Below, one piece after another: positions 1 to 9,612 of a DNA stretch of 64,000 nucleotides. Each line of letters opens with the position of its first letter. Positions within the stretch are counted from its first letter, which is position 1. Made by a program: the position numbers and the translations under genes. The notes beneath the pieces are model-generated. The model saw only the letters and a list, made by a program, of their open reading frames with translations. It was not told the DNA's origin and ran no database searches. The stretch lies in contig NZ_LSGQ01000007.1 in assembly GCF_001675285.1 (NCBI RefSeq), positions 124,001 through 188,000 of the forward strand. Reading direction: 5' to 3'. Source of the DNA: Elizabethkingia miricola (GTDB lineage: Bacteria > Bacteroidota > Bacteroidia > Flavobacteriales > Weeksellaceae).

Positions 1-231
1 AGCAAAATTATTAATTATTTAGGATTAGGATTAAATGTTGTAAGTGGAGATATTAAATGTGTAAGAGAATCCAAAATAAATCATATGGTAAACTTTTACA
101 CTAAAGATGAACCCGAGCAAATAGCACAAACAATCATGCAAATGAAGTTTATACCATCAGATATAATTAGAAACGAATTGAGTGAGGTTCAAAGATTATT
201 CATTAATGATATAGATAAATTAATATTATGA
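1..231 (+). CDS. Glycosyltransferase family 4-like, C-terminal fragment (partial at window start)
   Basis: Open in frame 1 from the first base to a TGA at 229-231; 76 residues are visible and the start lies upstream of the window. The beginning reads SKIINYLGLGLNVVSG, which resembles the C-terminal 'SK-x-x-x-Y-L-x-x-G-x-P-V-V' segment of GT-B glycosyltransferases that contact the nucleotide sugar. The rest is a charged helical tail typical of the end of these enzymes. The stop overlaps the ATG of the next gene by 4 bp, so it belongs to the same polysaccharide operon. Family membership is inferred from one motif only; donor and acceptor cannot be told. Confidence 0.6.
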   Translation, partial: SKIINYLGLGLNVVSGDIKCVRESKINHMVNFYTKDEPEQIAQTIMQMKFIPSDIIRNELSEVQRLFINDIDKLIL

Positions 232-761
232 TGTTATTATATAGAATATATAGCAAGCTGTTAATGCTTATTAGAAAATTTATTTTTCTTAATAAAATAA
301 ATTCTGATGAAAAAACGGTTAATATTTATGGCAAAGTATACATAAATGCAACAAATATAAAAATAGGAAAAAATGTTTCAATATATCCTAATGTTTATTT
401 TTGGGGAGATGGAGAAATCATTATCGGAGATAATGTAGACATAGGCATTGGAACTGTAATTTTTTCAAAAAAACGAGTGTTTATAGGAAGTAATACTTCT
501 ATTGCAGCTTATTGTTATATTATAGATAGTAATCACTCAACAGGAAAAGATCGTCTCATTAGAGAACAACCATTGGATTTTGATGAAGAGGGTATTATAA
601 TAGAGGATGATGTATGGATTGCAGCTGGATGCAAAATATTAAAAGGAAGTAAAATAGAGAAAGGAGCTGTAATCGGAGCAATGAGCATGGTGAATAGTAA
701 AATTGATTCTAATGGTATAGCTGTTGGAATTCCTGCTAAAATAAAGAAATATAGAGAATAA
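228..761 (+). CDS. Hexapeptide-repeat O-acetyltransferase (LbetaH acyltransferase)
   Basis: 177 aa. From about residue 31 the protein is made of imperfect hexapeptide turns ([LIV]-G-x-x-x-x), the left-handed beta-helix of CoA-dependent acetyltransferases of the WcaF/maltose O-acetyltransferase group. His103 in IIDSNHSTG sits where these families carry the catalytic histidine. The C-terminus GIPAKIKK is the usual capping segment. The first 25 residues are hydrophobic and basic, as in several capsule acetyltransferases. Two adjacent ATGs (228 and 231) are possible starts; 228 gives a 4-bp overlap with the upstream stop. Probable role: O-acetylation of a sugar in the repeat unit made by this locus. 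The sugar is unknown. Confidence 0.8.
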   Translation: MMLLYRIYSKLLMLIRKFIFLNKINSDEKTVNIYGKVYINATNIKIGKNVSIYPNVYFWGDGEIIIGDNVDIGIGTVIFSKKRVFIGSNTSIAAYCYIIDSNHSTGKDRLIREQPLDFDEEGIIIEDDVWIAAGCKILKGSKIEKGAVIGAMSMVNSKIDSNGIAVGIPAKIKKYRE

Positions 762-763
762 TT

Positions 764-1720
764 ATGGAAATAAAGAATTATAAAATAGATATACCGGTAT
801 TACTAATTTTTTTTTGTAGACCAGAGAAAACAAAACAGGTATTTGACGCAATAAAAGAAGCAAGACCATCTAAATTATATCTTTATCAGGATGGAGCCAG
901 ACCTAATAGACCGGATGATGTAGAGAATGTAAAAAAATGTAGAGAAGTTGTTGCAGATATAGATTGGGATTGCCAAGTTTTCTATAAATATCAAGAAGAA
1001 AATTTTGGTTGTGATCCATCTGAATTTATTTCCCAAAAATGGATGTTTGAAAATGAAGAATATGGTATTGTATTAGAAGATGATGACGTACCATCACAAA
1101 GTTTTTTCCCATTTTGCAAAGAGTTGTTAGAAAAATACAAAGATGATAAACGAATAGGAATTATCTGTGGTATGAATACCCTTGGAGAAACAAATTATAA
1201 TGATGATTCTTATTTCTTTGCAAAATCAGGTTCAATTTGGGGATGGGCTACATGGAAGAGAAATGTAGATATATGGGACGAACATTATACTTGGTTAGAT
1301 GATGAAAAGCTACTACAAAATCTTCAACGGAATTTGTCAAAAGGAGAGTATCAGCAATTGGTGAATACTTCTATGCAGCATCGAAATACAGGAAAAGCAC
1401 ACTATGAAACTATATTAGGATCTTCTGTTATTATAAATTCTATGATGAATATTATTCCTCATAAGAATATGATTTCTAATATTGGAATTGGGGAAAATAG
1501 TACACATGCAACAAATAATCTAAAGCTTTTGCCTAAAGCAATAAGAAAAATATTGTATATGAAGACTTTCGAACTTAATTTTCCATTAAGGCATCCTAAA
1601 TATATTACTGAAATAGTACAATATAAAAAAGATGTAAATAGAATTCTGGCTATAGATTATCCTGTTAAAAGATTTATGAGAAGAATTGAAGGGATTATAT
1701 ATCGCATAATTAATAGATGA
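764..1720 (+). CDS. Glycosyltransferase of the HlpA-like / nucleotide-diphospho-sugar transferase family
   Basis: 318 aa. The N-terminus (PVLLIFFCRPEKTKQVFDAI, then LYLYQDGARP) and the acidic LEDDDVP motif at about residues 104-110 match the bacterial GT-A proteins often annotated 'hemolytic protein HlpA-like', where the acidic cluster is the metal/nucleotide-sugar site. SGSIWGWATWKR at about 155-166 is a further family signature. The gene starts 2 bases after the acetyltransferase stop and its own stop overlaps the next ATG (ATGA at 1717). It probably adds one sugar to the lipid-linked repeat unit at the cytoplasmic membrane. Substrate unknown. Confidence 0.75.
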   Translation: MEIKNYKIDIPVLLIFFCRPEKTKQVFDAIKEARPSKLYLYQDGARPNRPDDVENVKKCREVVADIDWDCQVFYKYQEENFGCDPSEFISQKWMFENEEYGIVLEDDDVPSQSFFPFCKELLEKYKDDKRIGIICGMNTLGETNYNDDSYFFAKSGSIWGWATWKRNVDIWDEHYTWLDDEKLLQNLQRNLSKGEYQQLVNTSMQHRNTGKAHYETILGSSVIINSMMNIIPHKNMISNIGIGENSTHATNNLKLLPKAIRKILYMKTFELNFPLRHPKYITEIVQYKKDVNRILAIDYPVKRFMRRIEGIIYRIINR

Positions 1721-2649
1721 AAAATAATAATTTAGAAATAAGTAAGTTTTTTGCAATTGTATCCGTTGTTATAGCACATTACATTTCAGATGATTTTTCT
1801 ATGTGGAGTCGATTGTTACAAAGAGTCGGAACTTTTGGGGTTCCGTGTTTCTTCTTTTTATCAGGATACTTTTATAATATTGAAAAATATGGATTTTTAA
1901 TTTTTTTTAAAAATAAAATCAAAGGTATTTTAGTCCCTTGGGTTTTTACTGGTACAATTGTATACCTAGTAACTAAAAAACATTTTGATATAGCAGAATG
2001 GATTATGTGGATTGCAGGTATTGGAACATATCTATATTATCTGTCGGTATTAATATTTTTATTTCTATTATTTAGTATTAGTTTATTAAGAAATAAATAC
2101 ATTCTAATAGTACTCATTTTATTAAATATAGTTTCATTAGCAATAACATATCTTAACCACTATAATATCTATAGCTATTTGAATATATTTAATTGGATTG
2201 GTTTTTTTAGTCTGGGAATGCTTGCAAAAGGACATTTGTATAATGTTATTACTGCACTAAAAAAATATACATATATAATAATATTATTATCCATAGGAAT
2301 TATCACCTACATTACACTGACAATAGAGAGTAATTATGCTGGATATTTTTCTAAATATGCATTTGGATTGGAAATCTTGGGAGGAGGGGTTTTATTATTA
2401 ATATCTTCATATAAAGTATTTAATAATAAAATGATACTAATGGTTTCAAAATATTCATTTAGTATTTATTTGATTCACTTTTTATTTTTTCCAATAAAAA
2501 GAATAGTCCCCCATAATCTTTTATTTGAAATTTGTACGCCAATACTTTTAACTTTTCTTATAAGTATTTTGCTATATCTTGGGGAACTTGTTTTCTCTAA
2601 AATAAAGTATGGTGGAAATTTATATAATACCTTATTAGGAATAAGATGA
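1717..2649 (+). CDS. Membrane acyltransferase family 3 (OafA/WecH-like)
   Basis: 310 aa, about ten hydrophobic segments. The N-terminus follows the acyltransferase-3 pattern: SKFFAIVSVVIAHY with the catalytic-type His21 at the end of TM1, then an Arg-rich loop and GVPCFFFLSGYFY at about 41-53. Proteins of this family move acetyl or other acyl groups from the cytoplasm to sugars or lipids in the membrane. Start and stop overlap both neighbours by 4 bp (ATGA at 1717 and 2646), so translation is coupled. Likely role: second acyl decoration of the polysaccharide repeat unit. A Wzy-type polymerase is less likely because the His motif is clear. Confidence 0.75.
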   Translation: MKNNNLEISKFFAIVSVVIAHYISDDFSMWSRLLQRVGTFGVPCFFFLSGYFYNIEKYGFLIFFKNKIKGILVPWVFTGTIVYLVTKKHFDIAEWIMWIAGIGTYLYYLSVLIFLFLLFSISLLRNKYILIVLILLNIVSLAITYLNHYNIYSYLNIFNWIGFFSLGMLAKGHLYNVITALKKYTYIIILLSIGIITYITLTIESNYAGYFSKYAFGLEILGGGVLLLISSYKVFNNKMILMVSKYSFSIYLIHFLFFPIKRIVPHNLLFEICTPILLTFLISILLYLGELVFSKIKYGGNLYNTLLGIR

Positions 2650-4151
2650 GCTCACAAATAAAAAAAGGAGCTATAATATCATATGCAACAATATTTATAA
2701 ATATTGTTATTGGTTTTTTATATACTCCTTGGATGATCCGTACAATAGGAAAATCTGATTATGGACTGTATATTTTGGCAACAAGTTTTCTTTCCTATTT
2801 TGTAATGGATTTTGGGCTGAGTCAGACGATAGCCAGATATTTAGCAAAATATAAGATCGAAAATAAAATAAATGAGATTAAAAATCTCTTAGGATTGGTA
2901 GGTAAGGTATATCTAATCCTTAATTTTTTAATCATTATTATTTTAATAATTGTATATTTTTTTTCTGATCAAATATTTGTTAAACTAACACAGGAAGAGA
3001 TTGTAAAGTTTAAAAATATATATGTAATAGTAGGTTTTTACAGCTTACTTTCTTTTACTTTTTTACCCCTGGATAGTATATTTATTGCATATGAGAAGTT
3101 CTCTGTGCTTAAGAAACTAGACTTGCTTAACAAATTGGGAACAGTTGCTTTGATGATTGTTTTCCTCTTTTTAGGATATAAGTTGTATGCATTGGTACTT
3201 ATAAATGCGTTAGTTACAATTATTGTTATATCAATAAAATTAATTATCTCTTATAATTGGTTGCAAATTAGAATTAACTTTTCATATAAAGATCGGCAAC
3301 TCTTAAAAGAACTATTCAAATTTTCATTCTGGGTATCGGTTATCGGAATTGCTCAGAGACTTTTAGTGAACATATCTCCAACTGTTTTGGGAATGGTATC
3401 AGGAACCGAACAAATTGCGATTTTCTCCATTGGAGTTGTTATTGAAGGTTATATATGGACGTTGGCACATGCACTGAACGGATTGTTTTTACCAGAAATT
3501 TCCAGATTAGAAAAGAAAGATGATAATAAAACTGAAATTACTAATTTGATGATAAAAGTTGGACGTATACAACTTTTAATTATGGGTCTTTTCTTTATTG
3601 GTCTAATTGTATTAGGAAAAGATTTTATTTTATTATGGATGGGAAATGGTTTTTCTGCGTCTTATTATGTTATATTATTTTTAATACTGCCAAGTATTAT
3701 AACAATTACTCAGGAAGTAGCATATACTTATCTGTTTGTAATTAATGAACTAAAATATAGAGCAATATTATTTTTAACTGCTTCTATAATAAGTTTTATT
3801 ATTTCATACTACCTAAGCTCTTTGTATGGAGCTATAGGCAGTGCCATCGGAATTTTCGTAGGAGTCATGTTGTGCCATGTAATAGGGATGAATTATATTT
3901 ATTGGAAAAAAATAAAATTAGATATACCAAGGTTTTATAAAGAAGTATTTGGTAGGCAGTTGTTTTTATGGATAATAATTTTGCTTATTGGTTTTTTTAT
4001 AAATAAAAACATTAGATTCGAAAACTTATGGTTATCTTTTATTTTCAAGGGAGTTTTCTTATCCATATTATTTATTTTAGGACAATGGTTTTATGGAATG
4101 AAAGGTGAGGAAAAAAATATGATCAAAAAATTATTTAAAGGGCGTTTATAG
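2646..4151 (+). CDS. wzx: Wzx-type oligosaccharide flippase (polysaccharide biosynthesis protein)
   Basis: 501 aa with about 12-14 hydrophobic helices and the N-terminal signature of the MOP/PST superfamily (KGAIISYATIFINIVIGFLY, followed by TIGKSDYGLYILATSF). Length and topology match Wzx flippases that turn undecaprenyl-diphosphate-linked repeat units to the periplasmic side. It lies between an acyltransferase and glycosyltransferases and overlaps the preceding gene by 4 bp. Its presence indicates a Wzx/Wzy-dependent rather than ABC-dependent pathway; the matching Wzy is not visible here and may lie upstream of the window. Confidence 0.88.
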   Translation: MSSQIKKGAIISYATIFINIVIGFLYTPWMIRTIGKSDYGLYILATSFLSYFVMDFGLSQTIARYLAKYKIENKINEIKNLLGLVGKVYLILNFLIIIILIIVYFFSDQIFVKLTQEEIVKFKNIYVIVGFYSLLSFTFLPLDSIFIAYEKFSVLKKLDLLNKLGTVALMIVFLFLGYKLYALVLINALVTIIVISIKLIISYNWLQIRINFSYKDRQLLKELFKFSFWVSVIGIAQRLLVNISPTVLGMVSGTEQIAIFSIGVVIEGYIWTLAHALNGLFLPEISRLEKKDDNKTEITNLMIKVGRIQLLIMGLFFIGLIVLGKDFILLWMGNGFSASYYVILFLILPSIITITQEVAYTYLFVINELKYRAILFLTASIISFIISYYLSSLYGAIGSAIGIFVGVMLCHVIGMNYIYWKKIKLDIPRFYKEVFGRQLFLWIIILLIGFFINKNIRFENLWLSFIFKGVFLSILFILGQWFYGMKGEEKNMIKKLFKGRL

Positions 4152-4166
4152 CCAGTCAGTTATAAT

Positions 4167-5177
4167 ATGAAAGACCTCATTAGTATAATTATACCGATTT
4201 ATAAAGTAGAAAAATATATACGCAAATGTGTACAAAGTGTATTACAGCAAAATTATACATCTATAGAACTTATTTTAGTTGATGATGGATCACCAGATAA
4301 TTGTCCTGAAATATGTGATGAATTAGCTCTGACGGATTCAAGGATTAAGGTTATACATAAAGAAAACGGAGGACTGTCTGATGCCAGGAATATCGGAATA
4401 AAAGCGGCCTCGGGAGAATATATTATGTTTTTGGATAGTGATGATTACTGGGAAGGAAAAGATTTTCTTAATAATCTTATTTCCAGAGTACAATTAGCTC
4501 TTCAGCCAGATATTATTCTGTATGGAACCTATGATGTTAGTGAAAATAATGGAAGTAAGAGAAAATCACGAGGAGATTATAACACTAATGAAATAAGAAA
4601 ATCACGAGATAATGCTATAAAATCCCTTTTTGAAACAGGAGAATTTCCAGGTTCTGCATGGGTAGTCGCAATCAATAAAGAATTTTTATTGAAAAATAAT
4701 TTATTTTTTATAAAAGGTATTAAGTCTGAGGATATTGACTGGTTAATTAATGTATTTTTTCATGCTGAAAAAATAGATTGTATAACAGATGCATTCTATA
4801 TGTATTTAAGGGGGAGAGAAGGGTCTATAGTTAATTCATCAAATGCAAAAAGTATTGATGATATATTAGTATCGGTAGATAAATGGAAACCTGTTTTGAA
4901 ATCTAATTTATCTGCTTACAATAAATACTTATTGTCTTATTTGTCCTACCAGTATATTACAACCTATATTATCTATTCCAAACTCGAAAAAGCTGATCAG
5001 CAAAGACTGAAACCTCGCCTGCTTCAACATTTGGATTTACTTGAATTTGTAGGAGGAACAAAAGCTAAATTGAGTAAAATATTGATAAATTATGCAGGAT
5101 TAAAAAATGCATCTGTAATATTGTATTTATTCCATAAGCTATTTAATAAGGTTACAATTTTAAAGAAAATTTCATAA
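4167..5177 (+). CDS. Glycosyltransferase family 2
   Basis: 336 aa. Classic GT2 start ISIIIPIYKVEKYIRKCVQS, nucleotide-binding VDDGSPD at residues 38-44, the GGLSDARN element at 68-75 and the metal-binding DSDD at 90-93. The C-terminal half is lineage-specific and probably sets acceptor choice. It starts 15 bases after wzx and ends 5 bases before the next glycosyltransferase. It acts on the cytoplasmic face, adding a sugar to the lipid-linked repeat unit. The family call is secure; linkage and sugar are unknown. Confidence 0.9.
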   Translation: MKDLISIIIPIYKVEKYIRKCVQSVLQQNYTSIELILVDDGSPDNCPEICDELALTDSRIKVIHKENGGLSDARNIGIKAASGEYIMFLDSDDYWEGKDFLNNLISRVQLALQPDIILYGTYDVSENNGSKRKSRGDYNTNEIRKSRDNAIKSLFETGEFPGSAWVVAINKEFLLKNNLFFIKGIKSEDIDWLINVFFHAEKIDCITDAFYMYLRGREGSIVNSSNAKSIDDILVSVDKWKPVLKSNLSAYNKYLLSYLSYQYITTYIIYSKLEKADQQRLKPRLLQHLDLLEFVGGTKAKLSKILINYAGLKNASVILYLFHKLFNKVTILKKIS

Positions 5178-5182
5178 GATTT

Positions 5183-6499
5183 ATGCTAGAAAAGAAAAGA
5201 GTTTTAATTATTTCGGGTGAGGCCTGGCGTGATGAAAGTAATGGTGGAAATGTTCTAACAAATCTTTTTACTCCGTTAATGGATGAGTTTGAATTTGCTC
5301 AGATTTATACAAATCCACAAATGCCCAATAATTCTGTTTGTAAGAGATATTATCATATCTCAGAAGCAGAGGTGATTAAATCTTTTTTAACCAGAAAACC
5401 GTTCGGAAATAGATTAGAACTGCTTACATATAATACGGATATTAAATCGCAGGAGAAAAATATTAGCCTGGAAGTATCTGCTTTAACCAAATTAAAAAGA
5501 TTGAATTTTGCTATTTTTCATACTATCCAGGATGTAATATGGCGGCTCTCTAAATGGAAAACACCAGAATTAGAGCAATTTATTAGGGAATATAATCCGG
5601 ATATAATTTTTGCTCCTATGTATTACAGTCTTTTTATTCATAGAATAGATAGATATGTAGCAAAACTTACCGGGAAAAAAGTAATTTCTTATGTATCTGA
5701 CGATCACTTAACTTATCGGCAGTTTTCTCTGTCACCAATTTATTGGTTCAATCGTTTTATGTTAAGAAGAAATGTAATTAAAACTGCCAAATACTACTCG
5801 TTGCTTTATACAATGACAAATGAACAAAAAGAGGAGTATGAAGATGTGTTGAAAATTCCAATGAAGGTATTAAAGAAAACAGGAGACTTTACTGTAAAAC
5901 CTCTTCCGAGAATTAATTTAAACGAACCACTTGTAATAACATATGGTGGTAATTTAATTAGTAACAGACAAAAAACATTAGGTGCTTTAGCAAGCGCTAT
6001 TCAAAAAATAAATAAAGATTCGGTTAAAATTATACTCAATATATACACACAAAGTTATGTTGATGATAAAACAAAAAGCTTATTACATGATGGCAGAAGT
6101 AGTTTTTTGAATGGTAAAATTACTATGCCTGAACTTCATGAAAAATATAAAGAATCGGATATATTATTGCATGTAGAGTCATTTGACCTAAAACCTCGGC
6201 TAGAAACAAGATTGTCTTTTTCTACCAAAATAATAGATTTACTGAATGCATATCGATGTGTAATGGCTATATGTTGGAAGGAAAGCTCTCCTTATCTTTA
6301 TTTGAAATCTGAAAATGCAGCAATCTGTATTTCAGATATAGATTTACTTCAGCAAGAATTAGAATATTTATTAATTAATAGGCAAACATTACAAGAATAT
6401 GCGGAAAAAGCATGGGATTGTGGAGTTCGTAATCATCAAAAAGATATTGTTATCAAAGACTTGAAGGATGATTTTAATAATATATTATCAAAAATTTAG
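5183..6499 (+). CDS. Putative GT-B glycosyltransferase (family 4-like)
   Basis: 438 aa. The N-terminus (KKRVLIISGEAWRDESNGGN) is a Rossmann strand with a Gly-rich acceptor loop. The middle contains YGGNLISNRQKTLGALASAI, comparable to the hinge and second Rossmann domain of GT4 enzymes. The C-terminal FSTKIIDLLNAYRCVMA corresponds to the usual 'S-x-K-x-x-x-x-x-x-x-G-x-P-V' donor-site segment, although the Gly/Pro are not conserved. It sits between two GT2 genes with 5- and 3-base gaps. It is more divergent than the other transferases here, so the family is less certain than the fold. Confidence 0.7.
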   Translation: MLEKKRVLIISGEAWRDESNGGNVLTNLFTPLMDEFEFAQIYTNPQMPNNSVCKRYYHISEAEVIKSFLTRKPFGNRLELLTYNTDIKSQEKNISLEVSALTKLKRLNFAIFHTIQDVIWRLSKWKTPELEQFIREYNPDIIFAPMYYSLFIHRIDRYVAKLTGKKVISYVSDDHLTYRQFSLSPIYWFNRFMLRRNVIKTAKYYSLLYTMTNEQKEEYEDVLKIPMKVLKKTGDFTVKPLPRINLNEPLVITYGGNLISNRQKTLGALASAIQKINKDSVKIILNIYTQSYVDDKTKSLLHDGRSSFLNGKITMPELHEKYKESDILLHVESFDLKPRLETRLSFSTKIIDLLNAYRCVMAICWKESSPYLYLKSENAAICISDIDLLQQELEYLLINRQTLQEYAEKAWDCGVRNHQKDIVIKDLKDDFNNILSKI

Positions 6500-6502
6500 A
6501 AA

Positions 6503-7543
6503 ATGGAAAATCCTTTAATTTCTGTTATTATTCCTGTTTATAATGTTGAAAAATTTATTAGTCAGTGTCTGGATAGTCTGATTAATCAGACATATTCAAA
6601 AATTGAAATAATAACAATTGATGACGGAAGTACGGATAATAGTTTGATAATTCTTCAAGAATATGCAAAGACAGACGAAAGATTAAAAGTTGTTGCTGTA
6701 CAGAATGGCGGTGTTTCGGAAGCCAGAAATAAAGGTATAGAACTTGCGCAGGGAGAATATATAATGTTTGTTGATAGTGATGATTGGATAGACATTAAAA
6801 TGATTGAAACATTACTTTCCCATTCAACAGATTATTTGGACCTTGTTCAATGTTCTTATACAAGAAGTTATGTAGACAAATTTGTTCCCAGATTGTTAAA
6901 TGTATCCGGAGTTATACCCAATAAGGTATTTAAAAGAAAACTTATAGGAATGATTAAAGAAGAGTTATCGGATCCTTCCCAAGCAGATTCATTTGTTATT
7001 CCTGTAGCTAAACTTTACAAATCAAAGATCATTAAAGATTATAAAATTAGGTTCATTTCATTAAAGAAGATAGGTACTAATGAAGATTTAATGTTTAATT
7101 TGGATTATTGTAATAATATAAAAGGAGATATACTCATCTTAAATGAACCTCTTTATTATTATAGAAAAACTAACGGAGAATCAATTACTTCAACTTATAA
7201 ACCACAGTTGTTTAATCAGTGGAAATCATTGTTTTCTATTTTAAAGAATAACTATCTGGAAAATGATAAAGATTTTAATGAGGCATTTAATAACCGCATA
7301 TGCTTAAGTATAATAGGATTAGGGTTAAATGAGTTGAAAAATAAAAACAATTTTTATACTCAGCTAAAAAAAATTAAGTTCATTTTGAATGATCCTATAT
7401 ATAGAGCTTCATTTGCGGAGCTTAATTTATCTTATTTTCCAATGCATTGGAAGTTTTTCTTTTTGTTAGCAAAATATAATATATATATTGGAGTTTATTT
7501 AATGTTATACGGAATCGATTTTTTTGTAAAGAAAAAAATATAG
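6503..7543 (+). CDS. Glycosyltransferase family 2
   Basis: 346 aa. Standard GT2 N-terminus LISVIIPVYNVEKFISQCLD, IDDGSTDN at 39-46, GGVSEARNKG at 69-78 and DSDDW at 91-95, i.e. the two acidic motifs that bind the nucleotide sugar and metal. The N-terminal half closely resembles the GT2 at 4167-5177, suggesting the two arose from related enzymes, while the C-terminal halves differ and probably use different acceptors. It is transcribed with the flanking genes (3 and 15 base gaps). Confidence 0.9.
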   Translation: MENPLISVIIPVYNVEKFISQCLDSLINQTYSKIEIITIDDGSTDNSLIILQEYAKTDERLKVVAVQNGGVSEARNKGIELAQGEYIMFVDSDDWIDIKMIETLLSHSTDYLDLVQCSYTRSYVDKFVPRLLNVSGVIPNKVFKRKLIGMIKEELSDPSQADSFVIPVAKLYKSKIIKDYKIRFISLKKIGTNEDLMFNLDYCNNIKGDILILNEPLYYYRKTNGESITSTYKPQLFNQWKSLFSILKNNYLENDKDFNEAFNNRICLSIIGLGLNELKNKNNFYTQLKKIKFILNDPIYRASFAELNLSYFPMHWKFFFLLAKYNIYIGVYLMLYGIDFFVKKKI

Positions 7544-7558
7544 TAATATTTAAGAAAA

Positions 7559-8701
7559 ATGGATAAAAGAATACTTCATGTAGTTTCGGTTTCATTCTCC
7601 TTACCATATTTTATAGGTGAGCAGTTTACTTATTTTAGAAGAAAAACTGACTATACCTTTTATGTGGCTTGTTCTCCCTCGGAAGAACTCTCTGATTTAT
7701 CGGAGGAACTTCAATTTACAAAAGTTCCCCTTCCTATTAATAGAGCAATATCTCCTATACAGGATCTTAAAGCTATTTTTTTATTAAGAAAATTTATCAG
7801 AGAAAATAAAATTGATATTGTTGTAGGACATACTCCTAAAGGAGGAATGATTGCGATGCTGGCAGCTTATTTAGCAGGATTAAAAAACAGAGTTTATTTC
7901 AGGCATGGAATTATGTTCGAAACATCTAGAGGGATAAAAAGATTTATCTTGAAGAGTATAGAACAAATGACAGGCTTTTTTGCAACGAAAGTAGTATGTG
8001 TAAGTAATGAAATAAAATCAATAAGTGAGAGAGAACATCTAAGTAATAAAAAAAAGAATATTTTATTAGGACGAGGGACGTGTAATGGTGTAGATTGTGA
8101 TAATCGGTTTAATCCTGAAAATTATTATAATGAGAGAGATTTAAAGGATAAACTGGGACTTGATGATACTAATTTTGTAGTAGGTTATGTCGGAAGACTC
8201 GTAAAAGATAAAGGCACGGAAGATCTTGTAAATGCATGGAGTTTAGTGACCGATAAATATCCACAAGCAAGATTGCTATTAGTTGGTCCGTTCGAAGATA
8301 GAGATGCCGTAAGTGAGGAAGTTAAGAATAAAATAGTAGATACTTCATCTATTATTCATACTGGACTTGTAAAAAATACGGAGGATTACTATGCTGTTAT
8401 GGATGCATTCATATTACCATCATACAGGGAAGGATTTCCGACTGTAATCTTAGAAGCTTCATCTATGGGGTTGCCTATACTTACAACAAGAGCAACAGGT
8501 TGTTCTGAAGCAATTATAGAAAATGAGACCGGAATATTTTTTGATATTGAAAGTGTAAAAATATATGAAGCTATTGAATATTTTATAAATAACCGTTCTA
8601 TAGCCAGACAAATGGGAGAAAATGGAAGAAACTTTGTTAAAGAAAATTTTGAACAAAGTTATATATGGAGAATTATTGAAAATAAAATATTGAGTACATG
8701 A
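7559..8701 (+). CDS. Glycosyltransferase family 4
   Basis: 380 aa GT-B enzyme. GHTPKGGMIAMLAAYLAG at about 97-114 is the acceptor-domain loop, GYVGRLVKDKGTEDLVNAW at about 217-235 opens the donor domain, and SYREGFPTVILEASSMGLP at about 290-308 carries the E-x7-E signature of GT4. Similar enzymes often add an early sugar of Wzx/Wzy repeat units, next to a WecA-like initiator as here. The stop overlaps the following ATG by 4 bp (ATGA at 8698). Donor unknown. Confidence 0.88.
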   Translation: MDKRILHVVSVSFSLPYFIGEQFTYFRRKTDYTFYVACSPSEELSDLSEELQFTKVPLPINRAISPIQDLKAIFLLRKFIRENKIDIVVGHTPKGGMIAMLAAYLAGLKNRVYFRHGIMFETSRGIKRFILKSIEQMTGFFATKVVCVSNEIKSISEREHLSNKKKNILLGRGTCNGVDCDNRFNPENYYNERDLKDKLGLDDTNFVVGYVGRLVKDKGTEDLVNAWSLVTDKYPQARLLLVGPFEDRDAVSEEVKNKIVDTSSIIHTGLVKNTEDYYAVMDAFILPSYREGFPTVILEASSMGLPILTTRATGCSEAIIENETGIFFDIESVKIYEAIEYFINNRSIARQMGENGRNFVKENFEQSYIWRIIENKILST

Positions 8702-9612
8702 ATATTTTAATTGCTGGTGGGTCAGGATTTATTGGGAAAAATCTTATATCAACTCTTTCAAATAATTATGATATAAGAACAATAAGCTTGCGAGATGAGA
8801 ATTGGAAGAAGAAAATAATAGATAATCAATATGATGTATTCATTAATATGATTGGGAAAGCTCACGATCATAATGGTGTTTTTACAGAAAAAGATTATTA
8901 TTATGCAAATTTTGAATTAGTAAAAGAAATTTATTCTGAATATATAAACTCAAAAGCAAAACTATTAATACATATAAGTTCAGTAGCAGCAATAGAGGAA
9001 TATGAAAGTGTTACACCACTGACAGAAGAGAGTGTCTGCAATCCTCAATCAATTTATGGGAAGACTAAAAGAGAAGCCGAAAAGTGGTTACTTGAACAAA
9101 AGCTACCTGAAGATAAAAAAATTATAATTTTGCGCCCGCCAATGGTTCATGGACCTGGCGATAAAGGAAATTTGAAATTGCTTTATAAATTTGTTAGCAA
9201 GGGAATTCCTTATCCCTTATCCTCTTTTGATAATAAAAGATCATTTATAAGTATAAATAATTTTATTTTTTTTATCGAAATAATTTTAAAACGGAAAGAA
9301 AGAATTGTTACTGGGATCTATCATGTTTCTGATGACGAATCAATCTCTACCAAAAAAATAATTTCTATTATTAGTAAAGTCGAGAAAAAAAGTGTAATAA
9401 ACATAAGTTTACCCAAATTTATAGTAAAGGGAATTGCAACTTTAGGTGATATATTACCTATTCCATTAAATACAAAACGATTGAAAAAAATAACAGGCGA
9501 TTTACTGATTTCTAATGAAAAAATAAAAACAGTATTGGGAATAGATAAACTGCCTTATACTGCAGAAGAAGGACTGAAAATTACTATCAAATCATTTAAA
9601 AACAAAGATTAA
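8698..9612 (+). CDS. NAD-dependent epimerase/dehydratase, probably a 4-ketosugar reductase (WbpV-like)
   Basis: 304 aa short-chain dehydrogenase of the extended class: GGSGFIGKN at residues 6-14 binds the dinucleotide, HISSVAA at about 97-103 and YGKTK supply the Ser and Tyr-x3-Lys of the active site. It is placed directly before a WecA/WbpL-type phosphoglycosyltransferase, an arrangement known for WbpV/WreQ-type reductases that make UDP-D-QuiNAc or UDP-D-FucNAc for chain initiation. That role is therefore inferred from context. A GalE-like epimerase is the alternative. The 4,6-dehydratase that would supply its substrate is not in the window. Confidence 0.75.
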   Translation: MNILIAGGSGFIGKNLISTLSNNYDIRTISLRDENWKKKIIDNQYDVFINMIGKAHDHNGVFTEKDYYYANFELVKEIYSEYINSKAKLLIHISSVAAIEEYESVTPLTEESVCNPQSIYGKTKREAEKWLLEQKLPEDKKIIILRPPMVHGPGDKGNLKLLYKFVSKGIPYPLSSFDNKRSFISINNFIFFIEIILKRKERIVTGIYHVSDDESISTKKIISIISKVEKKSVINISLPKFIVKGIATLGDILPIPLNTKRLKKITGDLLISNEKIKTVLGIDKLPYTAEEGLKITIKSFKNKD